Part shown: positions 43,277-52,100 of the stretch, piece by piece | Position numbering within the stretch: position 1 is the first letter of the stretch | Layout of the letters: the number at the start of each line of letters is the position of its first letter | Origin: Micromonospora chaiyaphumensis | GTDB taxonomy: Bacteria > Actinomycetota > Actinomycetes > Mycobacteriales > Micromonosporaceae | Reading direction: 5' to 3' | Length of the DNA: 64,000 nucleotides | Assembly: GCF_900091435.1 (NCBI RefSeq) | Contig: NZ_FMCS01000015.1 | Span: 1-64,000 of the forward strand | The notes under the pieces: generated by a model | Databases searched by the model: none | Told to the model about the DNA's origin: nothing | The model's input: only the letters and a program-made list of their open reading frames with translations | Translations under genes and position numbers: made by a program

Positions 43277-44413
43277 ATGGCCTGGGTGGAAAAGCGCGGC
43301 ACCAAGTTCCGCGTCCGCCTCCGCATGCCCGACGGCACCGTCACCACCGACTCCACACACGAACGCCGCGCCGACGCCACCATCCGCGCCAAGGAAATCG
43401 ACGTGGAAGTCTCCCGCGACACCTTCATCGACCCGCGCGGCGGACGCATCCCCCTCAGCGACTGGGTCCCGATCTGGGAACAGACCCACCAGGCATCGCC
43501 CGCCACCTGGGCCGCCTACCGCAGCCACCTGCGGCTGCACATCCTGCCCACCCTCGGCCCACTACCCCTGGTCGACATCCGCCGCCAACACGTCAAGGCC
43601 CTCGCCGTCGCCCTCGGCAAACGCCTGGCCCCCCGATCCGTCACCGACGTGATCATGGTCCTGTCGATGATCCTGCAAGAAGCGGTCGAAGACCGCCGGA
43701 TCCCCTTCAACCCCTGCCGAGGAATCCGCATCCCCAAAGGCATCCGCGCCGAACGACCCCACGCCACCGCCGACCAGGTCGCCGCCATCGTCGCCCGCCA
43801 AGCCCGCCCGTCGGACGGGCTGATGATCCTCACCGCCGCCTACACCGGCATGCGCTGGGGGGAGCTCGCCGGCCTGCACCGCGACAACCTCGACCTCAAC
43901 CTTGGCAGCATCTACGTCCACCCCGACGTCGGCGCCCTCCACGAAGTCGAAGGCAAGCTCTACCTCGGCCCACCCAAAACCAACGACTCCGTCCGCCACA
44001 TCCGCTTACCCCGCTTCCTCACCAACCTCCTCGCCACCCACCTCGCCGAACACCCCCACGACACCGTCTTCCCCGGCGCCCGCGGCTACCACCAACGCCG
44101 CTCCAACTTCAACCGCCGCGCCTGGACCCCCGCCGTCGCAGGCAACCCCAAACAGGGAATCCCGCCGATCCTGCCCGGCATGCACTTCCACGACCTGCGC
44201 CACACCCACAAGACCTGGCTTATCGAAGACGGCATCCCCGAAATCGCCCAAGCCCGCCGCCTCGGACACCGCCTCGCAGGCGTAAGAGGCATCTACAGCC
44301 ACGTCACCGAGCCCATGATCAGCAACCTGGTCGACGCGCTTCAGCGTCGCTGGGAAGCCACCCAACCCGACCGTCCCCAAAGGGCCGTCCGCCGGCTGCG
44401 ATCTGTCGCCTGA
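43277..44413 (+). CDS. int: Tyrosine site-specific integrase
   Basis: 378 residues, ATG after GGAG. N-terminal arm-binding and core-binding domains (WVEKRGTKFRVRLRMPDG; WEQTHQASPATWAAYRSHL), then the catalytic domain with Arg193 in TGMRWGEL, Lys in LGPPKTNDSVRHI, His305-x-x-Arg308 in FHDLRHTHKTWL, His in LGHRLAGV and nucleophile Tyr340 in GIYSHV. All catalytic residues are intact. Integrates and, with Xis, excises the ICE. The att core was not found; no tRNA gene is nearby. Confidence 0.95.
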   Translation: MAWVEKRGTKFRVRLRMPDGTVTTDSTHERRADATIRAKEIDVEVSRDTFIDPRGGRIPLSDWVPIWEQTHQASPATWAAYRSHLRLHILPTLGPLPLVDIRRQHVKALAVALGKRLAPRSVTDVIMVLSMILQEAVEDRRIPFNPCRGIRIPKGIRAERPHATADQVAAIVARQARPSDGLMILTAAYTGMRWGELAGLHRDNLDLNLGSIYVHPDVGALHEVEGKLYLGPPKTNDSVRHIRLPRFLTNLLATHLAEHPHDTVFPGARGYHQRRSNFNRRAWTPAVAGNPKQGIPPILPGMHFHDLRHTHKTWLIEDGIPEIAQARRLGHRLAGVRGIYSHVTEPMISNLVDALQRRWEATQPDRPQRAVRRLRSVA

Positions 44414-44430
44414 CAGCTCTATTCGCAAAA

Positions 44431-44444
44431 ATGAGGCTCCTCAT
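44431..44444. terminator. Small hairpin beyond the integrase
   Basis: ATGAGG-CT-CCTCAT, preceded by AAAAA, so on the minus strand it is followed by a T-run. Related text (CGCAAAAGAATGAGG) recurs at about 44496-44510. Could insulate the element edge or lie in att-arm DNA. The rest of 44414-44658 holds no gene. Confidence 0.4.
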
Positions 44445-44658
44445 CAAGCTTTCGCGACGCGTGGTGCGCAGGTGGCGAGGCCATAGGCCGATCCCGCAAA
44501 AGAATGAGGTGAAGATCCACCTCGTCGTCGATCGCAGGTAGCGAATGGCGCGCTGAGCTGCTGACGCAGCCAATCGACTATGGCTGGTGGCGGTTGGTGT
44601 CGGATAGGCGAACCGGTGCGAGGATGCCAGGCTGGATGTCAACCCTGATGATGGTGTC

Positions 44659-45123
44659 GTGACAGGTTGGAACTGGGCGAGGGTGCTCAGCTGGGTCGGT
44701 GTGGGCGTCGTGCTGGGCGGCCTCGCGGGGTTCCTGGTGGTGGTCGGGCTGGACGATGCGGACAGATACGCCAGTGTCTTCGCACTGTTTGTCGGTATCG
44801 CCGCGCTGTCGGCGACGGTGTACGGGATCGTGTCAGGCCGACCCGCACCCGCGCCGTCACCACCACCTCTGCCGGTGACGGTTGCACAGCAGGTCGAGGG
44901 CTTGGACGCCGGCCGTGACATCGATGTGGTCGATGGTGTGCGGGGCAATCTGCGGATGGGTACCGCACCGTCGTCGGTGACGCCGCCGTCCGCCACGTCC
45001 GAGCCGCCACAAACGTTAGGGACGCCGACGGTGCCAGGCAAGCAAGTAGTTCATGACGTGCGGGCCAAAGGCGCGATCCGGATCGTTCGCGGGGTGGACG
45101 GCGACGTGGACATCAACCCGTGA
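44659..45123 (+). CDS. Two-TM protein with repeated strand motif, partner of the NTPase-TPR
   Basis: 154 residues, GTG start with no strong ribosome site. Two membrane helices (residues 9-31 and 36-58), a Pro-rich linker, then two copies of a strand-turn motif: AGRDIDVVDGVRGNLRM (84-100) and KGAIRIVRGVDGDVDI (137-152). The next protein has a third version near its N-terminus. Overlaps it by 4 bases (GTGA). Probably tethers the NTPase to the membrane (inference). No family recognised. Confidence 0.78.
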   Translation: MTGWNWARVLSWVGVGVVLGGLAGFLVVVGLDDADRYASVFALFVGIAALSATVYGIVSGRPAPAPSPPPLPVTVAQQVEGLDAGRDIDVVDGVRGNLRMGTAPSSVTPPSATSEPPQTLGTPTVPGKQVVHDVRAKGAIRIVRGVDGDVDINP

Positions 45124-47783
45124 CCGGCCCCGGCTGGCCCAGCCCGCCAGGGTCGGCGGTATCAGTGGAGGCGGTGCCCCGGCCGGCCAATGGATCGACG
45201 CACGGGCAGTGGTTCGACGGTGTGGTCACGTTCGGCGATCTGATCGCAGTGTCGGGGGTCGGGGGCAACGTCACGATCACCACCGAACGGCCGCCGTACC
45301 GGATAGAGCCGCTCCCCGGTGTGGCCGAGACCGTTGCCGTCGAGGCGGCGCGGCAGCGACCGTCTCGGCTGCTGCTGGCCGAGCATCGGGTGGTGGGTCT
45401 CGTCGGACGTGACGGCGACCTCGGCGAGGTGGCGGCGTGGATGGCCCGGCCGGGCGGGGTGCTGGTGCGGCTGCTGCATGCGGCTGGCGGGCAGGGCAAG
45501 ACCCGGCTGGCCGCGCACGTCGCCGAAGCATGCGCTGCCACCGGCTGGACGGTGTGGCGGGTGCTGCACGAGCCGGTGTTCTCCGGCGGCTACAGGATGG
45601 ACCTACCAGCTGGTGGCGGGCTCCTGGTCGTCGTTGACTACGCCGACCGGTGGCCGGTCGCCCATCTGCAGAGCCTGCTCACCCACCTGAAGAGCATGAA
45701 CTTGAGCACTGGGCTCACCGTGCGGGTGCTGCTGTTGGCCCGCTCCACCACCGGGTGGTGGCCCGCACTTCGCAACCGACTGCGCAGCGACCATCAGGTG
45801 GATGCCACCACACAGCCCTTGCCGCCGCTTGGCGACCAGGTCAACCGCGAGATGCTGTTCCAGCAGGCCCGCGCCCGTTTCGCCGCCGCACTGGACGTGG
45901 CTGGCGCCGACCAGCTCCCGCTGCCGACCAATCTGGCCGACGAAGCGTTCCGGCAGGTGCTGTCCATACACATGGCGGCCCTCGTGGCCGTCGACGCCCA
46001 CCTTCGCAACACCGCAGCACCGACCCACCCGCACGCGCTGTCGTCCTACCTCCTGGAACGCGAACGCGACCACTGGTACAAGCTGCACAACCGCCCGGCA
46101 GAACCGCGCAAGACCCCGCCCGAGGTGATGGGCCGCGCCGTGTACCTCGCCACGCTCACCGCCGCCGTGCCCCGCGCCACCGCCATCGACCTGCTGCACC
46201 GCGTCGGGCTGACCGAACCGGGCACCACCACAATCATCGACGACCACCGGTTCTGCTACCCGCCCGACGACCCCCGCACTGTGCTGCAGGCGCTGCACCC
46301 AGACCGGCTCGGCGAAGACCTGATCGCGTTGTTCACGCCCGGCCACCCGCACACCAGCGACGAAGACGAATGGGACAGCGACGACTGGGCCCTCACCGCC
46401 GCCGGACAGCTTCTGCACACCGACACCGACCCGCCGCCATGGGCAGCCAACACTATTGCCGTGCTCGTCGAAACCGCGCGCCGCTGGGACCATGTCGCCA
46501 CTGACGTGCTGTATCCACTCCTGCGCCGACACCCAAAACTGGCCCTGGCCGCCGGCGGCGCCACCATCACCCGCCTCACCACCATCCCTGGAGTCGATCC
46601 CGACGTCCTCACCGCCGTCGACAGCGTCCTGCCCATCGAGCGACACGTAGACCTCGACGTCGCCGCCGCCGCCATTACCACCACTCTTACTCGCCACCAA
46701 TTAGCCGCCACTGACGACCCCGTGGACCACGCGCGTCTGCACGCCATCCACGCCTGGCGCCTCGCCAACGCTGGCCTGCACGAACAAGCCTTGGATCCGG
46801 CCGAAGAAGCCACCGGCCTGTACCGGCAGCTGGCCCAGGCCGACCCTGCCGCGCACCTGCCCAATCTCGCCATGTCGTTGACCAACCTCGGCAACTCGCT
46901 GTCGGACCTGGGGCGGCGGGAGGAGGCCCTGGTCCTCGCTCAGGAAGCCACTGGCCTGTATCGGCAGCTGGCCCAGGCCAACCCCGCCGCGCATTTACCC
47001 AATCTCGCCATGTCACTGAGCAACTTCGGCATCCGACTGTCGGAGCTGAGGCGGTGGGAGGATGTCCTGGCTCCCACGCAGGAAGCCGCCGACCTGTACC
47101 GGCAGCTGGCGCGGACCAACCCCGCCGTCCACCTGCCCAACCTCGCCGCGTCGTTGACTAACCTCGGCATGCAGCTTGCGAAGCTAAGGCGGCACGACGA
47201 GGCCCTGATCCCCGCTATGGAAGCCGTGACGTTCCGCCGGCAGCTGGCGCGGGCTTACCCGGCCGCTCACCTGCCAGACCTCGCGTCATCGTTGATCAAT
47301 TTCGGCGCGGTGCTGTCCGAGTTGGGGCGGTGGGACGAGGCCCTGGCCCCCACTCAGGAAGCCACCGACCTGTACCGGCAGCTGGCCCAGGCCAACCCTG
47401 CCCACCTGCCCAACCTTGCCGGGGCATTAAGCAACTTCGGCATCCAGCTGTCGCGCCTTGGGCGGCGCGAGGCCCTGGACCCCGCCGAGGAAGCCACCGA
47501 CCTTTACCGACAGCTGGCGCGGGCTTACCCGGCTGCTCACGTGCCCGATCTCCCTATGTCGTTGTGGGTGTACGCGCAGATCTGCGTCATGGTCCAGGAC
47601 AACCTGCCCCACGCGCTCGGCGCGGTTACGGAAGCGGTCGGACTGTACTCGAGACTTGCCGAGCAGCTACCACAAGCATTCGGACGACAATTGTTGTCCG
47701 CGTGCCACACCATGGCAGATGTACTCGACGGTCTCGGACGCATCGACGAAGCCTCGGAGCTTCGCCGTCAACTGGCCGCGTAA
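45120..47783 (+). CDS. P-loop NTPase with TPR repeats (STAND-like conflict protein)
   Basis: 887 residues. N-terminal strand motif FGDLIAVSGVGGNVTI (38-53); P-loop HAAGGQGKTRLAAHV (Lys127); Walker B GLLVVVDYADRW; VRVLLLARSTTGWW. The C-terminal third is a TPR array of about six units with a ~46-residue period (EEATGLYRQLAQADPAAHLP, then NLAMSLTNLGNSLSDLGRRE). One unit has lost a residue (NPAHLP). Such NTPase-TPR proteins are typical of bacterial immunity and conflict loci, but no effector domain is recognisable here. Coupled to the membrane partner upstream; both lie directly beyond the ICE integrase. Confidence 0.85.
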   Translation: MTGPGWPSPPGSAVSVEAVPRPANGSTHGQWFDGVVTFGDLIAVSGVGGNVTITTERPPYRIEPLPGVAETVAVEAARQRPSRLLLAEHRVVGLVGRDGDLGEVAAWMARPGGVLVRLLHAAGGQGKTRLAAHVAEACAATGWTVWRVLHEPVFSGGYRMDLPAGGGLLVVVDYADRWPVAHLQSLLTHLKSMNLSTGLTVRVLLLARSTTGWWPALRNRLRSDHQVDATTQPLPPLGDQVNREMLFQQARARFAAALDVAGADQLPLPTNLADEAFRQVLSIHMAALVAVDAHLRNTAAPTHPHALSSYLLERERDHWYKLHNRPAEPRKTPPEVMGRAVYLATLTAAVPRATAIDLLHRVGLTEPGTTTIIDDHRFCYPPDDPRTVLQALHPDRLGEDLIALFTPGHPHTSDEDEWDSDDWALTAAGQLLHTDTDPPPWAANTIAVLVETARRWDHVATDVLYPLLRRHPKLALAAGGATITRLTTIPGVDPDVLTAVDSVLPIERHVDLDVAAAAITTTLTRHQLAATDDPVDHARLHAIHAWRLANAGLHEQALDPAEEATGLYRQLAQADPAAHLPNLAMSLTNLGNSLSDLGRREEALVLAQEATGLYRQLAQANPAAHLPNLAMSLSNFGIRLSELRRWEDVLAPTQEAADLYRQLARTNPAVHLPNLAASLTNLGMQLAKLRRHDEALIPAMEAVTFRRQLARAYPAAHLPDLASSLINFGAVLSELGRWDEALAPTQEATDLYRQLAQANPAHLPNLAGALSNFGIQLSRLGRREALDPAEEATDLYRQLARAYPAAHVPDLPMSLWVYAQICVMVQDNLPHALGAVTEAVGLYSRLAEQLPQAFGRQLLSACHTMADVLDGLGRIDEASELRRQLAA

Positions 47784-48540
47784 CGGCTTAGGAAGCCCTG
47801 CGCGGTCTCTCGACGACGCCGCGGGCGGAGCGACTGCCTCGGTGGGAGCGCGTTGGGAGCAACCGGGAGCACTGAACTGCGAATCAACGGCCGCTACCCG
47901 TACCCGAAGGGCTTATCGCCGCAGGTCACGCACGAGCGGCCCCCCAAGTTGTCATGCATGACCTCTTCGGGAAGACCGAAGGCGTCAGCGTCTTTGCCTC
48001 ACGCTTGTCGGCCGTGCATGTCCTGACCCTGTGGGACAGAGTGTGTTGAGTCAGCAGCTGAAAGCCAGGTTCTGCAGGGTCGCTCAGGGCCGCAGCGCGC
48101 TTAGCGTGGTGAGCGCCGGCTCGGTCCTCGCAAGGCAGAGCGCGGGCGCTGCGCGGCTCGGCGTGTAGCAGTCGGCGTCGGCCTATACCGGTCACGGCCT
48201 CGCCGAACGGCACCGGCCTGCGCGATCCTCTACCGCGCGGACCCGTCGGTCGCACGAGAACTCGCCACCAACGACTGCCAAGGCCTCACGCGCCAGCGCC
48301 GACTGCGACCTCCTGCCGCTCGGATATGTGCGCGGCAACGGCACGCGGTAGGTGCTGCATCGCCGTCACCGAGAGCTGTCCGCAGCGGCAGCGCCGACCT
48401 CGTTTGGCGACGGTAGACCTCTAGCGACCTACCAGGCCGGCGCGTTGCGCCAGGAGCGCATGTGGAGGTTCCTAGAACCTTTGGCCGATGGTAGCTTACC
48501 GCTCTCCTCGTTGACTCTTAGGTTGTGAGACGGAGATGTG
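47784..48540. other. Gap between NTPase-TPR and the 48541 gene
   Basis: 757 bases with no supported gene. Contains the palindrome GTCATGCATGAC near 47950 and a very short minus frame with a CVTC pair (SCVTCGDKPFGYG) that is too short to call. Some stretches look like decayed coding sequence. Confidence 0.4.
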
Positions 48541-48963
48541 ATGCGGGCACCTGCCTCTGAAGCAAGGGAATCTGCTGACAAGCCAGGATTTCAGCGCCGT
48601 TGGATTGGCGCAGCCATGATTGTTTTCGTGTTGCTCGTGGGCGCCATCGCCGTGGTTTGGCAGTTAAGGGGATCTCGTGAGGAGGACCCAGGGGTGACTG
48701 CCTGCCGATCGGCCGACCTGGTGATTCGGGCCGCGGAGGGAGAGGCGGCACCTGACGGCGAGATGCGGCGCGTGGGGGAACTTTTTGAGCGCTCTTCGCA
48801 TGATGATTTGAAGTCCGCTGGTGTTTATGCAGTGGGGATGGTCGAGCGGGTCCAAGACCCTCGCAGGTCTGGTCCAGCAGCCGAGAGGGCTCGCACCGAG
48901 CTGTCGAGGGCGGTCCCGCGGCTGGTCGATGCGTGCGCGAGCCACGACGTTGCTGTCGGGTAG
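48541..48963 (+). CDS. Small single-pass membrane protein
   Basis: 140 residues, ATG after GGAGATGTG. A basic N-terminus precedes one membrane helix (WIGAAMIVFVLLVGAIAVVW); the rest is probably extracytoplasmic and helical (LFERSSHDDLKSAGVYAVGM). Two cysteines in the outer part could form a disulphide. No family recognised. Confidence 0.65.
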   Translation: MRAPASEARESADKPGFQRRWIGAAMIVFVLLVGAIAVVWQLRGSREEDPGVTACRSADLVIRAAEGEAAPDGEMRRVGELFERSSHDDLKSAGVYAVGMVERVQDPRRSGPAAERARTELSRAVPRLVDACASHDVAVG

Positions 48964-49147
48964 TGATGGCAGGTGAGGCGCAGCGAGTTCCTCGGCTGCC
49001 CACCTTCGCTGCGGATTGGTGGCGCGCGACCCCTCGGCGTTTGAGCTTGTGCAGCGGCCAGGTTGGCCGTTCGATCTCTCACAGACCGAATCGTCCGGCG
49101 CTTCTTTGGCTTGTAGCCATTAGTCGGCCGGAGTTCGACGTCGAGAT

Positions 49148-49181
49148 CCGGTGCCCCGAGATGTGAGCTTCGGGGCACCGG
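49148..49181. terminator. Bidirectional hairpin terminator
   Basis: Perfect 12-bp stem CCGGTGCCCCGA/TCGGGGCACCGG with a 10-base loop, followed on the plus strand by ATCTTTCT. It lies 19 bases past the stop of the leftward LamG gene and serves the rightward 48541 gene too. Confidence 0.8.
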
Positions 49182-49199
49182 ATCTTTCTGGGGCTCACA

Positions 49200-52100
49200 T
49201 CAACCGATGGTCTTCACTAGGCTGACGAGCCAGCCACTTGCAATTTGGTATCGGCTCGGGAAGCTCACGTCGCTGCTGCCCGGGTAGACCCAGCCGTCGC
49301 CCTTCGAGTCGCCGGCGACGATGTCTGGGAGACCGTCGCCGTTGACGTCGGTGATGGCGACGCGATAGGTGGCCCAGCCAGAGCCGATCTGTTTGCGGGT
49401 GCCGAACATCGCCAGCCCGGCTTGGCCAGTGTTGGGGTACCAGTACAGGTTGCCTGTCGTGTCGATCGAGATGAGGTCGTCGAGTCCGTCGCGGTTGAAA
49501 TCGACCGGGTAGATGCGGTAGTTCGACCACCCGGATTGCGCCACCCGTACTGCACAGCAGCCGTTGGGGTAGTAGAACAGTTCGCCGGTCGAGTTTTTGA
49601 TGCCGAAATGGTCGGGTTGTGGTGATGTATTGGCGTTGGCGGAGGCGTGGGTATAGTCAGTCCAGCCGACGCCGACGCGCTTGCGGGTTGCGTAGGTGGG
49701 CGCGCCGTTGACGTTCGGGTAGGCCCACAGCTGTCCGCTGGCGTCGACGCCCATGACGTCGGCGAGACCGTCTTGGGTCCAGTCGTGGATGTCCCACCGC
49801 CAGCCGTCCCAGCCTTGTCCGATCTTCATCGGGGTGCCGAAGGTGGACATCCCGGTGCCGCCGGTGTTGGGCCGGAGGTAAAGGTTGCCGGAGGAGTCGG
49901 CGGTGACGATGTCGGCTTTGCCGTCACCGTTGAGGTCGTGCGGGGCGGGGCTCGGGTTGATGACCGCGGAGTCCCATGCCTGGGCCGTGGAGAGCTGGCC
50001 GTTGAAGTAGCCGCCGGTGGTGCTGGCTCCAGTGCGCGTGCTGCCGAAACGCAGGCTCCGGTCGGCATTCCAGATGGTGGTGTGCGAGGCCGAGGCGATG
50101 TTGCGTCCGTTGATGTAGAGGTACATGTTTCTGAGAGTTCCGCTGGCGGGTTTGAACGTGATCGCCAATTGCGTCCAGGCACCGAGTCGTACGGTGTTGG
50201 CGCCACTGCTCACCGTGTCCCAGATGGGGCTCGCGACATCGCTGCGGGACATCGCGAACCGCCAGGAGTTGTCGCTCGCATCGGCCCAGAGTTTGAATCC
50301 GGCGGTGTTGACGCCGTCCTGGGAGACGACCGTGCCGCCGCTGGCGTTGGGTTTCGCCCACACCGAGATGGAGAAGCCGGCGTCCGTGGCCACAGCCGCC
50401 CCGGTGGTTGTCAGGGTGCTGTTGGCGCCGTCGAGAGTGATGCTCGGGTCGAAGAGATCCCCGGTCCGCCAGGCTGCGGCGCCACTGCCGGTCGCTGCCA
50501 GCGTTCCGACCGCGTCCTCCGCTGGGACGGTGCTGGCTTGTCCGTCCTTGGCGTCGGCGAAGTGCCAGGCGTGTTTGGCGGTGACGATCCTGCCCTCAGG
50601 ATCGCCGGTGATGGAACCCGTTCCGGCGGTGAGGTTGGTAACGCGCCACGTCTTGGTGGTGCCGCTGGCGCCGACGGTCCAGAGGTCCGGGGTGCCGTCA
50701 TTGTTGATGTCGGCGGCGCGCAGGCCGAGCACGGCGTCCTTGTTCCAGCCTGCTGTAGAGAGTGTGTACGAGGTGTACGTCAGCTGGCCGTTGTCGATGT
50801 CGAAGCTGAGGCCGGTCCAGAGGTGCAGGGCACCCGTGCCGGGCTTCCACAGGAACATGGCCGTGCTGGTGCCGGTTGTGTTGGTGGTCTGCGTGGTGGC
50901 GATGGTCCAGTTGTTCCAGTCGTTGCCGCCGTCGGGGGTCGTCGCTGACGTGCGGGTGACTTGCTGGAACGAGCCCGGTCCGGTGGACGGGTAGTACGTG
51001 AGGTAGTAGCCGGTCTCGTTGCCGCTGATGCCGATCAGGTCGGGGTAGGGCTGGCCGGTGTGCCGGGCGTCGCCTGCGTTGGCGACCTGCAGTGGTGATA
51101 CGTCGGCCTCGTCGGTCAGGGCTTCCCGGGGGACCGTGACCTGGTTGCCGTTCTCGTAGGGTTGGATTACTGATCCGTCTCCGTTGGCGCGCAGCATGCT
51201 GGCTCCGCCGGCGTTGGCACCGGCCGGGTAGTAGACCAGGACGTCTTGGAGGCCGTAGCCGGCGAACTGGCCGGTGATGGCTTGCGCGCCGTTGAAGTCT
51301 TTCGAGGAGCCGACGGTGCCCAGGCCGTTGCCCTTGGATCCGATGTTGGTGGCGGGTGCGGGCGGGCCGTCCGAGCCGCCTTCGGTGAGCCATAGTCCTG
51401 GCGGGAGGCCGTTGGTGTTGCCGGCGACTAGTAGATCGGGGATGTCGTCTCCGGTCATGTCGCCGTCGACCGCGGTGACTGCGGGGTCTGAGTTGAAGGT
51501 GACGCTTTCGGAGTCGCCGATGTTGCCGCCGGGGGAGAGGCTGGTGACGGTCAGGGTGTTGGTGTACCGGGTCGGCAGGATGGAGACGGTGGTGCTGCCG
51601 GTGCCGGACGCAGTGACTTGGACCGGGGCGGCGGCGTTGAGCTGGTAGAGGTAACCGCTGGGGGTTGTGCCTCCTGCTGCGGTGATGGTGAAGCTCGCCG
51701 GCTGCCCGATGACCGACTCAGCCGGGGCTGTCACATCGGGGTGGCCCGGGCGAGTGGGGTCGAAGCTGAAGGTGCAGGTGTCCGACCAGTCGCTGGGCGT
51801 CCTGAAATCCGTGGCCTGTACTTTCCAGGTGTACGCCGTGACCGTCCCAGTGCCGGGGCCGGTGTAGCCGGCGTACTGACGCAGGGTGGCCTGCGGGACC
51901 ACGAGCACGGCGGTGGTGCCAGACGAGGCGGTCAGCTTGTTCGGATCGGACGTGGCGACGACGGCGCCGTCGCTTTTGCGGGTGAGCCGGAAGGACACCC
52001 CGAGGACGCCGCCGTTGCGGTCGGACACCGGCGCGTAGAGCGAAACCGAGGCGTCGCCGACGGTCGAGCCGCCGGCGCAGGTGGTCTTCGGGGAGGTGGT

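Larger units (their letters stand above)
4470..44413. mobile_element. T4SS-type integrative and conjugative element (gene span)
   Basis: Bounds are the outermost genes I assign to the element, not att sites. Supporting content: Xis and integrase, VirB2/B4/B6/D4 and PrgI, transglycosylase-NlpC/P60 hydrolase, Replic_Relax, DUF4192/4262/4314 proteins, methyltransferases. The NTPase systems beyond each end may be inside or outside the real borders. No FtsK-like TraB, so it is not a classic AICE. Confidence 0.75.

Noticed and set aside
4139..44450. Possible att direct repeat: ATCAAGCT at ~4139 and ~44442
   Set aside because: Only 8-9 bases match and the flanks diverge; chance matches of this size are expected over 40 kb. 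The true left border may lie outside the window.
47926..48000. Tiny minus ORF with a CVTC motif (MHDNLGGRSCVTCGDKPFGYG)
   Set aside because: 22 codons, upstream in-frame stop, no independent support; could be a relic of a larger zinc protein.
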